Below, one piece after another: positions 1 to 11,500 of a DNA stretch of 64,000 bases. The DNA comes from Odontesthes bonariensis (Eukaryota; Chordata; Actinopteri; Atheriniformes; Atherinopsidae). The stretch spans positions 17,750,267 to 17,814,266 of the forward strand of contig NC_134509.1 in assembly GCF_027942865.1 (NCBI RefSeq), given 5' to 3'. The first letter of the stretch is position 1. Every line of letters starts with the position of its first letter. The notes below the pieces were generated by a model that did not search any database, had not been told where the DNA came from, and worked only from the letters and a program-made list of their open reading frames with translations. The position numbers and the translations under genes were made by a program.

Positions 1-945
1 GGAATTATATAGCATAGCATTTGAAATGAACACGCTAACGAATCACTGGACAGAGTATGGGTCAAGCCCTAGTTGGGTTAAGATTGAGAAGGAACTTGCA
101 ACTCCATTTAATATTGTGGAATTAGTTTCACAGAAGAAAAAAGACAGACAGCCAGAAGAAGAAAACCTGATCTTACAACACTCTCGGTGGGCATGGGCAA
201 GAGCACATAAGCTCTTGGGGATCTCACAGTATAAGCAGGGCTATTCTTCTTTATGGAATAACCCTTCAATATGTATAGGGAAAAAGACATGTTTTTGGCA
301 TACGTGGCTGGCAAAAGGGATACGTGTTGTCAATGACCTATACAGGGACCGGTCACTTAGATCATTTCAGGACCTTAAGGAACAATGTAATTTAATGGAT
401 AAGGCTCTAATGCCACCAGGCCTTACTAAAGCGGAGCTCCGATTGACAGTAACCGGTTTTATAGTTGCGGCTCGACTCATACTTTGCAATTGGAAGAGCC
501 CACATAAACCAGAGCTTGTGGAGTGGTTTAAACTCATGACAGAGACTGCTGCCTTTGAAAAGATGATTGTCAGGGTTAATAATGTTTCATGTAAAATGAG
601 TCAGGTGTGGGAAGTCTTTGTGACTCACATAAGGGGTATAACGCCATAGAGGGGTGCAGGGCATGGTGGGGAGGATAAGTATGTTAAACATGTGATTGTA
701 TTCATGTATGCTTTGAATATGTATGAAATTTGAGGGACGGGGGCTGCCTTTAAGTTGTAAGATGGGTTTTATTTTTATTTTTATTTTTTTTGTTTATCAA
801 TGTTATATTCTATCTTTATTCTGTTTATCCTTTTTACTTTCTTAAACAGACTGTTAATTTAATCAAATTTGTTTGTTACATCTGAAATGTCTGTGAAGAT
901 ATTATGTTAAAATAAATAAAAATTTGAATGACAAAAAAAAAGAAA
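1..945 (+). mobile_element. 3' end of an L1/Tx1-like LINE (ORF2 C-terminus plus 3' tail)
   Basis: Positions 26-649 read 207 aa ending in a stop. The C-terminal motifs (a W-A-W-A-R-A-H-K block and an ILCNWKSP block) resemble the end of ORF2 in fish L1/Tx1-type LINEs, downstream of the reverse transcriptase. An AT-rich 3' untranslated stretch follows, with AATAAATAAA near 910 and an A-rich end near 930-945, as expected for a 5'-truncated non-LTR insertion. The 5' part lies beyond the left edge. A second, diverged fragment of this kind lies at 52.4-53.2 kb. The family assignment rests on motif memory, not on an alignment. Confidence 0.7.
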
Positions 946-1074
946 TAACATCAGTAAATAGACATTTCAACCCCGTAAAGAATGAGTATCTGAACATCTG
1001 TTGTTCTGTGTGCTGAGACATCAGTAAATGTGTCATTTATCCAGCAAGTTAAATCTTTAGAGAAATCCTCTTAC

Positions 1075-4072
1075 TGCTCTGCAGACGGTCAGCCAGCTCC
1101 TCCTGCTTCATTCTCCTCAGGAAGTGAGCTGTGATCTTCACTAATGCCTCTCTGCTGCTCCTCTGCTCTTCATCCTCACCCTCCCTCTGACTCTCTAAGC
1201 ATTCTGGGTAATCTGGACTCAGAACCTTCTGCATCTCCTTCAGCTCCTCCTTCACAAAAGTGAGCATGTTGTCCTCCAGCAGCTGGAACAGAAAACTGTA
1301 TGAATGAGCCAAACATCAGATCCATGTTGGACACACTGACAATCCACTGGTCTACAAAGTGCAGCATGGAGATGACTATGAACAGAATAGATGGAAAAGT
1401 AGTTGTTGTACATGTACAGACCATAAATATGGAGTCCAGCTGTGTTTGATGCTGCTGGGCAGACTGACCACCGGGAACCTCTGAGCTCTGCTGGTCCACT
1501 CTGTGGAGGAATCATGAAGAATGAGCTCACTTTGTGTCTGTCCACACAGAGACAAACACAAGCTGAAGGTCCATGAAAGGATATGTGGATGTGAGCAGTG
1601 GATCAGAGGACTCCCTGTAGTGGGAAAGCTTTACTGGTCCTGCTGATCCCACTGAGAACCAACAGCTCAGGCTGCAGCTGCTTGGAGCTTTCAGCCCACT
1701 TTGGTTGGGTCCCAGCAGCTCTCACCAACCCCTTCAGAAAGCTTTCCCTCCCTGCTGAAGCGCCCTGGAGCATGGCAACCAGAGCCAGTGTGTGTTTGGA
1801 TCAGACTGGTTGTACTGGGCAGCTCCCAGTCTGAAGGCCTCAGACGATGACTGTTCAACATCATCTGATGATTGTTTCCCAAAGACGGGAGACAAACTTT
1901 CATTGTAGCTTCAAAGCTGTGTTTAGTTAACTGGAAGAAGCAGAGTTCCTGTCTGTTTACCAAGTTTCATTTCAGCCTCTCAGGACAAACTTTTGTTCTG
2001 TTGCTCACTAATCTGAACTTCTCAAAGCTTTAAGCAGCTAACCTGCACCCTGCTGACTGTTCCTCTGCTGAACCTGGAACACATCACACCTCCATCAGCT
2101 CCATGTGGTTCAGACGTTCAGGTTTTTAATTCTAAATAAATCTGTCTGTCCTCCTCCATCCAGCAGCACCGGCCCCCCGAGTGGAAGCTCCTGCCTGCAC
2201 TGTGTTAGAGCCAAAGCACAAAGGCGCCCCCTGCTGGACCAGATGGTGTCCTGCAGACACTCAGAAACACCTCCTCCAACATCATTCTTTCCTCTCTGAC
2301 TGCTGTGTTGGTGGAAAACATCCAACACACGCCGCTTCACATATGAACATAGAAGTGGATGTGAAACAGAGCTGAGCTCACATTAAACACATGTTGGACT
2401 AAAAACTGACTCTGCTGCATTTTACTCTGTTACAGCATTTACACTCAGCTCACCTCTGAGGGGATGGATGTTGGTCTGATTTGAAGTCATGATGCTGACC
2501 CATTGACCGGTCGCTCTTCATGGACACACAGCTGGTTCCAGGTCCAGGTCCAGGTCCAGGTCCAGGTCCAGGTCCAGGTCCAGGTCCAGGTCCAGGTCTC
2601 TGATGGATCCTGACAGAAAAACACTTGTTTTCTTCAAACTAAAGTATCAGTGATAGTGTTTGAGTCTGCAGTGAGACGGCCTGTCAGAGTGTGGCTGATA
2701 TACGACTCTGTGTGGAACAATGTTACAGCTCCCCCTTGTGGCAGCTCTGTGATCTTACAGAGCTGAATGCTGATAAACACACACACTCTGAAGCTTTTAA
2801 CCCTCAGATTCAGACCAATCACCACTGACCCTCAGCTGCTTCCTGCACAGCTTCCTGCTGTAAAGAAGTGGCTGCACATGTGACGTCCTGTTGGAAAACT
2901 GAGATTCTTCACACTCCGTTGATGCCAAATGTTAACTGGCTCTAAGTTCTGGGTGCTGTTGGTCTAAATGAGCCTTTAGAGAGCTCCTAGTACCCAAAGA
3001 TCCACATGAACCTGAAGCCTCATTTTCCTCCACCTCCCTGTCTCCAGTCTGTTGTGTGGAATGAAATGCAGATGTGATTCTCCATCCAGGGTACCAGCCT
3101 TACCAACTAAAGCCCAGCTGAAAGACTCTGTACCTGTGGACAGGAGACTGACTGCTCTGTAACATACAGCATGAACAGTAATGTTAGAGCTCCCCTTGTG
3201 GCAGCTCTGCCACTCTGCAGACAGACGTCAGCAGGTGTGTAAACTGGAAGCTGGATGTAATTTCACCTGAGAGAAAACAGGAAGACTTCAGCTTTGAGCT
3301 TTCAGTGTGGTTCTCTAACTCAGTCTTTGCTGTTTGTGTGATCAGATTCATTCAAACTACAGCTGCACCACACTGGAAAACACTGACTCTGGAAGATTTG
3401 ATTTTTCTGGAATATAAAGAGTCAGATTATTAAATTACATCTTTTCACCAGATGACTTGAGCAGATTAATTAGGAGAGAATTAATAACAGATCAATGAGC
3501 TGCATGATTGGGCTGATTTGGTCATTTTGTTCTTGATGCTTCAGAAGCTGGTTTTAAACTGACGTCATTAAACCCAACGCTCCATCATCTAACCTGTTTT
3601 GTTGCAGCACATGTTGTATTTCTTATTCCTGGCTTTGTGATCCTGCTTACAGAGCCCAGCTGCTGTTCAGAACCTTACAGAACATCTGTTATTACGATGA
3701 GCTGTGGACATTTATTCAGTTGACATATTTATAAATCTGCTGAAGCAAACAGAGACGGTGAGACACGAAGGGTTAAATGTTCACTCACTGTTGGGCTGGA
3801 ACATCAGGCTGGAAATTAATGAAGAAATCTTTTGACAGGTCGCTCTTAAAGGACACACAGCTGGGTTCAGGTTCAGGTTCTGGTTCAGGTTCAGGTTCAG
3901 GTTCAGGTTCAGGCTGGTTCCTGTGAATAAAGGTGGTTTGGTGATGTGAGTGCTGAGCTCGGACATGGAGAAGAGTCGTGGACAGTCAGAGATGGTCACC
4001 TCACCTCTGAGCTTTGCTCTGGCTCTCATGTTCCCCACACAGAGAGGTTTTAGTGTCCTCACACTGATCCAT
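1075..4072 (-). CDS. NLRC3-like NOD-like receptor, first five coding exons (partial)
   Basis: Coding exons: 4005-4072 (start codon at 4072), 3789-3920, 2454-2597, 1422-1500 and 1075-1282. Junction phases are 2, 2, 2 and 0, all consistent, giving 631 nt (about 210 aa). The protein begins MDQCEDTKTSLCGEH. It then carries two PSCVS/TSCVS...KSD modules, an (EP) tract in exon 2 and a (GP) tract in exon 3, a QHQTQLDSIF segment, and the LLEDNMLTFVKEELK...FLRRMKQEELADRLQS domain. This is the N-terminal layout of the large fish NLRC3-like family, cytosolic pattern-recognition receptors that continue with FISNA-NACHT, LRRs and often B30.2. The last exon ends with a donor at 1074, so the rest should lie left of the window unless the gene is broken. 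A likely 5'UTR exon ends with a donor near 4635. Whether the gene is functional is unknown. Confidence 0.82.
2538..2597 (+). repeat. (CCAGGT)10 hexamer microsatellite inside NLR exon 3
   Basis: Ten perfect copies of CCAGGT. On the minus strand they are in frame and encode a Gly-Pro dipeptide tract at the start of coding exon 3 of the NLRC3-like gene. The repeat runs up to the acceptor chosen here. Confidence 0.9.
3864..3911 (+). repeat. (GGTTCA)8 hexamer microsatellite inside NLR exon 2
   Basis: Eight copies of GGTTCA with one variant unit. In the minus-strand reading frame they encode a Glu-Pro dipeptide tract just before the PSCVSFKSD module of coding exon 2. Confidence 0.88.
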
Positions 4073-4289
4073 GCTGCTGAACTCACATCAGCTCACACAC
4101 ACGTTCTACCTTCATCTGCAGAGGAAACACACATCATTCATCTGCACACCAACTCAAATCCTCCTCTCCATCATTTGGGCTGTAAAAAGATCAGCTGCTC
4201 CTCCTCTGATTGGCTCTGATTCTCTGAGCCAATTAAATGATAAAGCTGTACTTTAGGAGGCTGAAGCTGGTATTTACAGCTGTGTCAGC

Positions 4290-4506
4290 TGGAAAGGTTG
4301 GTAAGATAAGGTAATAGATAAGAACACTCAACTATACCCAAGGAGCGATGACGCAACAATGTGCATTATAACCGAATTGTTTTTGTCTCAGTGCTCAGAG
4401 CAGCTCTGTACCTTGTACTGTTCCGTCTTTCAAGATATTATTAAAAGCCTATTATCTCCTCAGTAAACAATAACTGACTCTGTGCCTTAAAATTTCCACC
4501 ACACCA
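4290..4506 (+). repeat. Possible solo-LTR-like fragment
   Basis: This segment has an ATTAAA-type signal near 4440, followed by a U5-like stretch ending in CCACCACA, which resembles the 3' half of an LTR. No internal retroviral region, clear TG start or target duplication was found, so the call is tentative. Confidence 0.25.
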
Positions 4507-4699
4507 GTTAATCAATAAGTGGACAATCGTGTAGATTTGTCTTTAAACACAAACTGATCAAAGTTTGTTCTGAAATAAGAAGTGAACATGTTCTCCAACA
4601 TTACAGAGCAGAAACAAACAGGAAAGTTTGAACTTACACTTTGTTCAGAGTTGAAGAAGAAGAAGGAGACTCTCCGCTCCACAGACCGAGACACAGGTG

Positions 4700-5952
4700 A
4701 GCTGCTTCCTGGAACCAGTCAGAGCAGAGTCCATCTATGATGGAGGCAGGACAGGAAGGTGGAGTTCATGTTAAAACACACCTCCATGTTCCTTAACAAC
4801 AAACTGATCTGAAAACATTTCTTCTGTCTGAATGTCTTCTTGGATCCAGCCTCTAAATTCCACTCTGCCCGGGGACATTTCTCTGCTGTCTGCGTGTTAG
4901 AACAGGTGTGTTCAGGTATGACTGATGGTTTCTGACTCTCCTTCAGAGGCTGCTAAAGTACACAGAACCTCTTTTTAAGTAGAGGCACATATACTTTGGT
5001 TAAAAGAAGAAAACCTTCAGATTCAACTTCAAAAGAAAAGAACAGTCTGTGAAATATTAAATGAACAAAGTTTTCAGTTTGCTTTCATATTCTTTAAAAG
5101 AAGCTGTAGAAAATAAGTTTTGGCTTCAAACTTCCCGGGGTAACGCCGTTGCATGAGTGCAGTATGTCGGGAACTAGTTTTCAGCATCTGGAGGTGGAAC
5201 CGAGACTGGCAGGTGACCCGGTTACTCTGCTGCCGGTCCATCGAGGTCTTTAAATGAGGGTTTTCACATATTCAGACAAATCAATAAAACCAAGTGTTAC
5301 TGGTTATTACTTCTGTTCAAGGTCAAAGGTTCAGTGGAAATAATGGCGGGACCGTTGATTTCACGAGTTTTTACTGTCTCTGAAGTTCATTCAGTTTTAT
5401 TGGAGCATCTGAAGAAATGATTTGGATCTCTGCCTTTACTCTGGAACAGAATCTGTTCAGGACCTTCGTCCTCAGCCCCCGACTGGAAATATGTGAGGTA
5501 TCCACACAATTCACTTCTACCACTGACTGAACCGTCGTCTATTAATAATAATGATGATGCGGGACAATCTTATGAAATTCAATATTTTAATGATTCATTC
5601 CAACCCAAACAGAAACATCCTGTTAAAGATGTATTTATAACAGTTCAGAAAACCATCAGAAACAGAATCAGCCCTAAAAAAACAACAGAATTCAGATCAT
5701 CACAGAAAATGAATTAGTCTTCCAATCAACATTAGTTGGTTTATCTTCTTAAATATGATTAAGTCACACCTGACCTGAATAACTTGGATTTGGGTCAGGA
5801 CAACATTTTACAGAAACATCACTTTGGATTTTAAAACAGCCTCAATCAGCTCCAGCAACATCTGTAAGTGGATGAAACGGGTCAGAACCAAACAGAACTT
5901 TGGCTCGGCTCGTTTTCGTCCATCAGATCGGTCAGAAACGTGGCGTTCGTCA
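4700..5952. other. Intergenic stretch with no recognised gene
   Basis: This lies between the 5' end of the NLRC3-like gene and the 3' end of the Ig-type receptor. No ORF with family features and no clear transposon was recognised. Part may be 3'UTR of the receptor. Confidence 0.5.
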
Positions 5953-7233
5953 TCACCGACACTCAGAGCAGACTCCAGCTGAGTTTTCTGTCTGCAGAGG
6001 CTTCTGGATGAGGGAGTAGACCCCGGACGCCTCGGCCTTCGGCCTGCTGACGGTGCTGTACAGGTGGAGGTCGGCGGCGGTGGAGATAGTCGGTGTTCCA
6101 GTGATGGTTGAGTAGTACGGACTCTCAACTCCAAACTGCAGGCTGGTGTCTTCAATCTCCTCGTACACCGTCTCAGGGATGGTCTTGTTGCTGTCGATGC
6201 TCTTTGCTCTCTTTGAGCAGAGTTTCAGGGTGAAGATGGACAGAAGCATCAGGGATGCACCTACGACCACACCGACGGGGATTCTCCACCAGTCCGGGGC
6301 TTGTTGGATGTCTGCAGCTCTTTCCATTTGGTCTGATTTAAAGCCGACACTTTCATCTCCTGTGGGGAGAGACACCTTGTTGGCATCTGTGGTCACACTC
6401 AGGTAAACTGTCTTCCTCATGTTGCACAAATACATTCTCTCATCAGACTCTTCAACCTTATTAATAAGCAGCGCGCCGTCCGCCTGCGACCCGTAGCGCC
6501 TGTCAGTCCTGCTCTCCTGGCCGTTTATGATGCTGACAAGAAGCATCTTTTCACCATTTTCCTTTAATCTGCTCCAGGAGATGTCTCCCTTTGCATGTGG
6601 ACAGGGAAGAGTAGCGACTGAGTGCAGCATCACGGTCTGTTGGAGGATCCCTGAAAAGGAAGAAGTTGGTCAGTTAAACATTTCTGACCATTTTCTTCTT
6701 CTTTTGCTTTATTTGAGCGAAAAACTTAGCATTTCTGAGCTTCCAGTAGGGAAAAATTAACTGGAACTACCCAAGAATTCGAAGGAATCTCCCAAACCTT
6801 GACTCTGAAATCTAACCCAGCTGTTCTGGACCTAAAAGGGGTGATTTTAACCGTTTATTAGCCCTCAGTCACATTGTTCCAGCCTGTAAACATGTATCTG
6901 TGGATGTACAACTCACAGCACATAAAAACAGATGCAGGTTGGAAAAGCAGGAGGAGTTTCTCACTGATCAGGTTATTGAACCAACATGCTCCAGGTTTGA
7001 CGAGGAGTTTAAAATTAAAAGCACAAACTTTAAATACAGAAGATTTAAATAAAACAGAGATCCTGAAAACCATAAAAATAGCTTTAACTTAAAGGCTAAT
7101 TTAAAAGTAAAGGTGACGTTTACTGGTCTCTTATATTGATCAGCTTCTTCAGTTCTTTTCAAAGATGGACGAAGCAGATTTTGTTACCTGAGACGTGACA
7201 GAAGCGTCCGACCAGGAGAAGGTAAAGCAGCAT
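5953..7233 (-). CDS. Ig-domain type I membrane receptor with tyrosine-based cytoplasmic motifs
   Basis: Two exons. 7188-7233 encodes a signal peptide (MLLYLLLVGRFCHVS) and 5953-6650 encodes the rest. The junction is phase 1 with good GT-AG sites, total 247 aa. Exon 2 holds one V-like Ig domain: Cys32 in TLPCP, Trp41, a D-x-x-x-YLC ending at Cys91. A short stalk, a transmembrane helix (about 139-159), a basic stop-transfer KLCSKRAK and an ~85-residue tail follow. The tail has four Y-x-x-I/V sites: TVYEEI (Tyr178, matching the ITSM pattern T-x-Y-x-x-V/I), YYSTI (Tyr195), LYSTV (Tyr213) and VYSLI (Tyr227). Such receptors usually signal through SH2-domain phosphatases or adaptors. It resembles the mixed fish families of novel immune-type or CD2/SLAM-like receptors. 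The specific family is not identified. Ig domain, membrane helix and tail share one exon, which is unusual and could reflect a retrocopy-like origin. Confidence 0.8.
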
Positions 7234-7485
7234 CTCTGCAGCGTGCACGTCTCTGAGGGAAGACTGTGTTCTTACTGTGAAAAAGGGAACTAACGAGTGG
7301 TGGAAATTAAAGGTCTATTACAGGCTGTACAGTCAACAGATATGTGGGAAAAGAGGAAGTATAACTACCAACTGTTTCCTTTTCACTGTTCCCAAATAAA
7401 ACATTTTTTTTTTGGTAATTTGTTCCACAAAGAAACATTTGAATTCATCTTTTTAATTTTTCTCTAATAAATCTGCTGCTAGAAT

Positions 7486-8290
7486 TTGAAGCTGCCTGTC
7501 CAGTTATATAGTTACTCCAGATGGTATTTCCTCGGCCCCACAGTGAGGAACCTTGGAGTTATTTCTGACCAGGATTTGTCTTCTGACACACATATAAAAC
7601 AGGTTTCTAGGACTGCCTTCTTCCACCTTCGTAATATTGTTAAAATCAGGAACATCTTGTCTCAGAGTGATGCAGAAGAACTGCTCCATGCATTTGTTAC
7701 TTCAGGATCGGACTGCTGTAATTCTTTATTATCGCGCTGTCCCACAGATTCTCTGAAAAGCCTCCAGCTGATCCAAAATGCTACAGCCAGAGTTCTGATG
7801 AGATCTAACAGCAGAGATCATATTTCTCCAGTTTTAGCTTCTCTTCATTGGCTCTCTATTAAATTCAGAATAGAATTTAAGATTCTTCTCCTCACATATA
7901 AAGCTCTTAATGACCGAGCTCCATCATATCTTAAAGATCTCACAGTTGGATATTTTCCCAACAGAGCACTCAGACTGCAGGTTTACTTGAGGTTCCCAGA
8001 GTTTCTAAAAGTAGAATGGGAGGCAGAGCCTTCAGTTATCAGGCCCCTCTCTGTGGAACCAGTTTGGCTTCAGGAAGCAGACACCCTCTCTACCTTTAAG
8101 ATCAGGCTTAAAACTTTCCTTTCTGATAAAGCTTATAGTTAGGGATGGCTCAAGTGACCCTGAAACATCCCATAGTTAAGCTACTATAGGCCCAGCCTGC
8201 TGGGGGAGCTCCCATGATGCACCTCTGCTCTCTTTACTCTCCATGTACATATGACATCATTGCTGTCATTAACTTGTTGTGATTTAGAAC
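7486..8290 (+). mobile_element. L2/CR1-like LINE, reverse-transcriptase C-terminus and 3' region
   Basis: The open frame 7486-8142 carries motifs typical of the end of L2-like ORF2 in fish: RNLGVISDQDLSSDTHIK, AFFHLRNIVKIRNILS, CCNSLL and FKILLLTYKALNDRAPSYL. It continues into a conserved 3' region (GGGATGGCTCAAGTG and beyond) that also occurs at 49.6-50.0 kb. A third copy, split by another element, lies at 34.6-36.1 kb. The element fills the gap between the Ig receptor and ndufaf5. Confidence 0.8.
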
Positions 8291-8427
8291 TGCATGAATG
8301 AACCTTGATGGTTTTATTTTGGCTCCATGCTGCAGCTCAAACAGCTGAGTGTTTACTTCTGAATCATCTGTAGAATTCTTAATGAACCTCCTGTTCAAAG
8401 AAAGACAACGAGATGCATCATTTCAGC

Positions 8428-8433
8428 TTTAAT
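8428..8433 (-). promoter_or_regulatory. Candidate polyadenylation signal of ndufaf5 (ATTAAA)
   Basis: ATTAAA on the minus strand about 90 nt after the ndufaf5 stop. It is the nearest plausible signal seen; an AATAAA also lies at 8313-8318. Confidence 0.4.
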
Positions 8434-8522
8434 TTACAAAGTGACGTCACAACACAGCATAAGCTTCAAACTGGCTAGAATACAGTATGTTAACATCAAA
8501 TAAATCTGTAAAGTCTGAAGAT

Positions 8523-11500
8523 CTACGACTTGTCGGTGCTGCCGGGCTGGTTTATCTTTGATAGATCCCCGAATGATACCGTGGCTGAGCCTCGCTTTGC
8601 TGGTTTGGCCTGAAAAGAAAAGAAAAACAATAACAGTGAGATCAGTGATTCAGTTTTCTTTGAACAATGCTGTTACAAACACAATCTCAGCTGTGATGTG
8701 TTCACCCTTCCTCCTGTTCCTGGGAGCGTATATCAGGGCGTCTAAAGTCACCATCAGGTGTAAAACTCCCCAAAAACACAACCCTGGTATTTATTTAGTT
8801 CCCCTGTGTTTGAAAGCTCCTCATTTAACGAGCCGTTCTGATTTTCATTTCTAAAGTACGTCACTCGTTAAGTTGACTCCGCCTCCTCTGCTAAGCCCCG
8901 CCCACTCACATCCACCCTGCTGGACGGATGAAGCTAGCTTCTGGTGGAAATGTTCTGCTGTCAGCTGCACTAAGGAGCATGCATCTTCCATCCAGCAGCA
9001 GCCTCAGAGGATCTCAGAGCCCAGTGGATAAACTCTATCTGAGGCTAATGTTCCAGCAGAGTTAGCTAAAGACTGTGGATGTGCAGTTTTAACAACTTGG
9101 TTCAGTTCAACGCTGGACTGAAGAAGCTGAGCCACAAAGAGGGATCAGTTCCAACTCTCAGAGCCTGAACTTCAGAGCAGGGAAATGGAAGTATCTGAGA
9201 AATAACTCCTCATGGTTTATTTATTCATCCATCCATCATCTTCCGCTTCTCCGGGGATCGGGTCGCGGGGGCAGCAGCTTGAGCAGAGAGACCCAGAAGT
9301 CCCTGTCCCCGGCCACTTCCTCCAGCTCTTCTGGGGGGACCCCGAGGCGTTCCCAGGCCAGCCGAGAAACATAGTCTCTCCAACGTGTCCTGGGTCTTCC
9401 CCGGGGCCTCCTCCCAGTGGGACGGGCCCGGAACACCTCACCGGGGAGGCGTCCAGGAGGCATCCTAACCAGATGTCCGAGCCACCTCATCTGACTCCTC
9501 TCGATGCAGAGGAGCAGCGGTTCTACTCTGAGCCCCTCCCGGATGACCGAGCTTCTCACCCTATCTCTAAGGGAGAGCCCAGACACCCTGCGGAGGAAAC
9601 TCATTTCAGCCGCTTGTATTCGCGATCTCGTTCTTTCGGTCACTACCCACAGCTCGTGACCATAGGTGAGGATAGGAACATAGATTGACCGGTAAATCGA
9701 GAGCTTCGCCTTCTGGCTCAGCTCCTTCTTCACCACGACGGGCCGGTGCAGAGCCCGCATCACTGCAGACGCCGCACCGATCCGTCTGTCAATCTCCTGC
9801 TCCATTCGTCCCTCACTCGTGAACAAGACCCCGAGATACTTGAACTCCTCCACTTGGGGAAAGATCTCATTCCCGACCCGGAGAGAGCATTCCACCCTTT
9901 TCCGGCCGAGGACCATGGTCTCGGATTTGGAGGTGCTGATTCTCATCCCAGCCGCTTCACACTCGGCTGCAAAACCGCTCCAGTGAGAGCTGAAGGTCAC
10001 GGCCTGACGATGCTAACAGAAAGAAGGCAGATGCCCGTAAAACGGGTGGTGGCCCAGCACCGCCACCTCTAACGGGAGGGCAGTGGCTGAGGGAATCCCC
10101 GGAGGGAGTCCACCCCCAAGACACAAGTGCCTTTATAAAATATAATAGGCCTATAAATGTCTTTTTTTTAAGCCTATTCATACAAATATGTATTTGTCTT
10201 TTATGTCTTTTTTTTCTTTTGTCCCGACAAAATTCTTATGGTGCCGCTCAAAAAGATAATTGTCTGTAAATGCAAAAATCTATGCGCGGTCTGATAACCA
10301 TCTCCGACGAATATTTAATTATCTTCGCAATAATGCTGCACCTTCATCCACGGGATCGTTGTCAAAAGGACATGTCATGTTCGTGAAAAAAGTCATCTCC
10401 TACTGTGCCTAATGGACTTCTAGAAGTAGAAGAACTCGCTCTGCTGACTGAATGAATGAATGAGGAAATCAAATGGCGTGTGTGGCTCTCGTGTGTCTAT
10501 GCATGAAATCTGCAAGCTATCTTTTAATTTATCTGGACTGTTGCTTGTTTTTAAATTCATTTAAATTATTTTATTTGTTTCTCTTTATATTCTTTTATAT
10601 ATTTTTAATCCTTCTTCCACTCCCCGCTGCAATGCTTTTATTTTATGTAAAGCACTTTGAATTGTTTTGTACATGCAATGTGCTATACAAATAAATTTGA
10701 CTTTGACTTTGATTCAGACAGCAATGATCTGAAATAATGTCCATGTTTACCTTCCGTCCAGCAGGACGTGGACACCACACCATAAAAATCAGAGAAAACA
10801 CACTAACACATCTCAGGGAAACATGTCATTCGACCTGGAGATCACAGTGAAACAGTGCACACGTGCACTCACCTGTGACTCATGAGGCTTCCAGCCAATC
10901 ATGTAGAGAATCTCAAAGGTGGCAGGGACAGAGCCATCCTCGCTCCCGTACATCTCTGAAACATTTCAAACAGTCAGGATCAAACAGCAGCTCTTCCAGC
11001 AGGTCCAGGATCAGTTTTGGAAGATAAAAACGCACACATTTGTTGTGTGACGTTTCATCTTCTAAAGATTCTTTCAGGATCAAGTCTCCACGTTCTGATC
11101 CCACTTGTTCCTAAGAAAGAGGAACCGACTGTGCTGTGATGCGTCAGTGTGGATGAACAGAAGCAGCGACCAGTTTAAAGAGAGCAACTGTCGACACTGG
11201 AAAACAGAAGTGTGATAAATACAGCCTGAAGTAACAGCGGCTCATCAAAGAGTGTCAGCACCGGTGGGAAAATGACCGTTGGAGGAATAAGTTACTGTGT
11301 GATTCAGAAGTTGTGTCTCTGTGGTTTTTACTCCTCTGCCCATGGTTAGTCAGTGTGTTTTGTTGATGATATCCATCATTTTATGGTTGTTTTGTGGCAC
11401 TTTGTCTTGGTTTTGTACCAGTTTTTCACCACAGTTTACAGCAGCAACACCTCTGACAGTGGCTGAATCTAATTTGAGCACTTCGTGGCAGAAATATACG

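Noticed and set aside
3781-4086. 101-aa minus-strand ORF with an LNLNLNLN tract
   Set aside because: Wrong frame of the NLRC3-like exons. The correct frame gives EP repeats and PSCVSFKSD with matching splice phases.
9217-9688. Plus-strand ORF starting [15 protein letters not shown]
   Set aside because: Antisense of the Rex3 reverse transcriptase.
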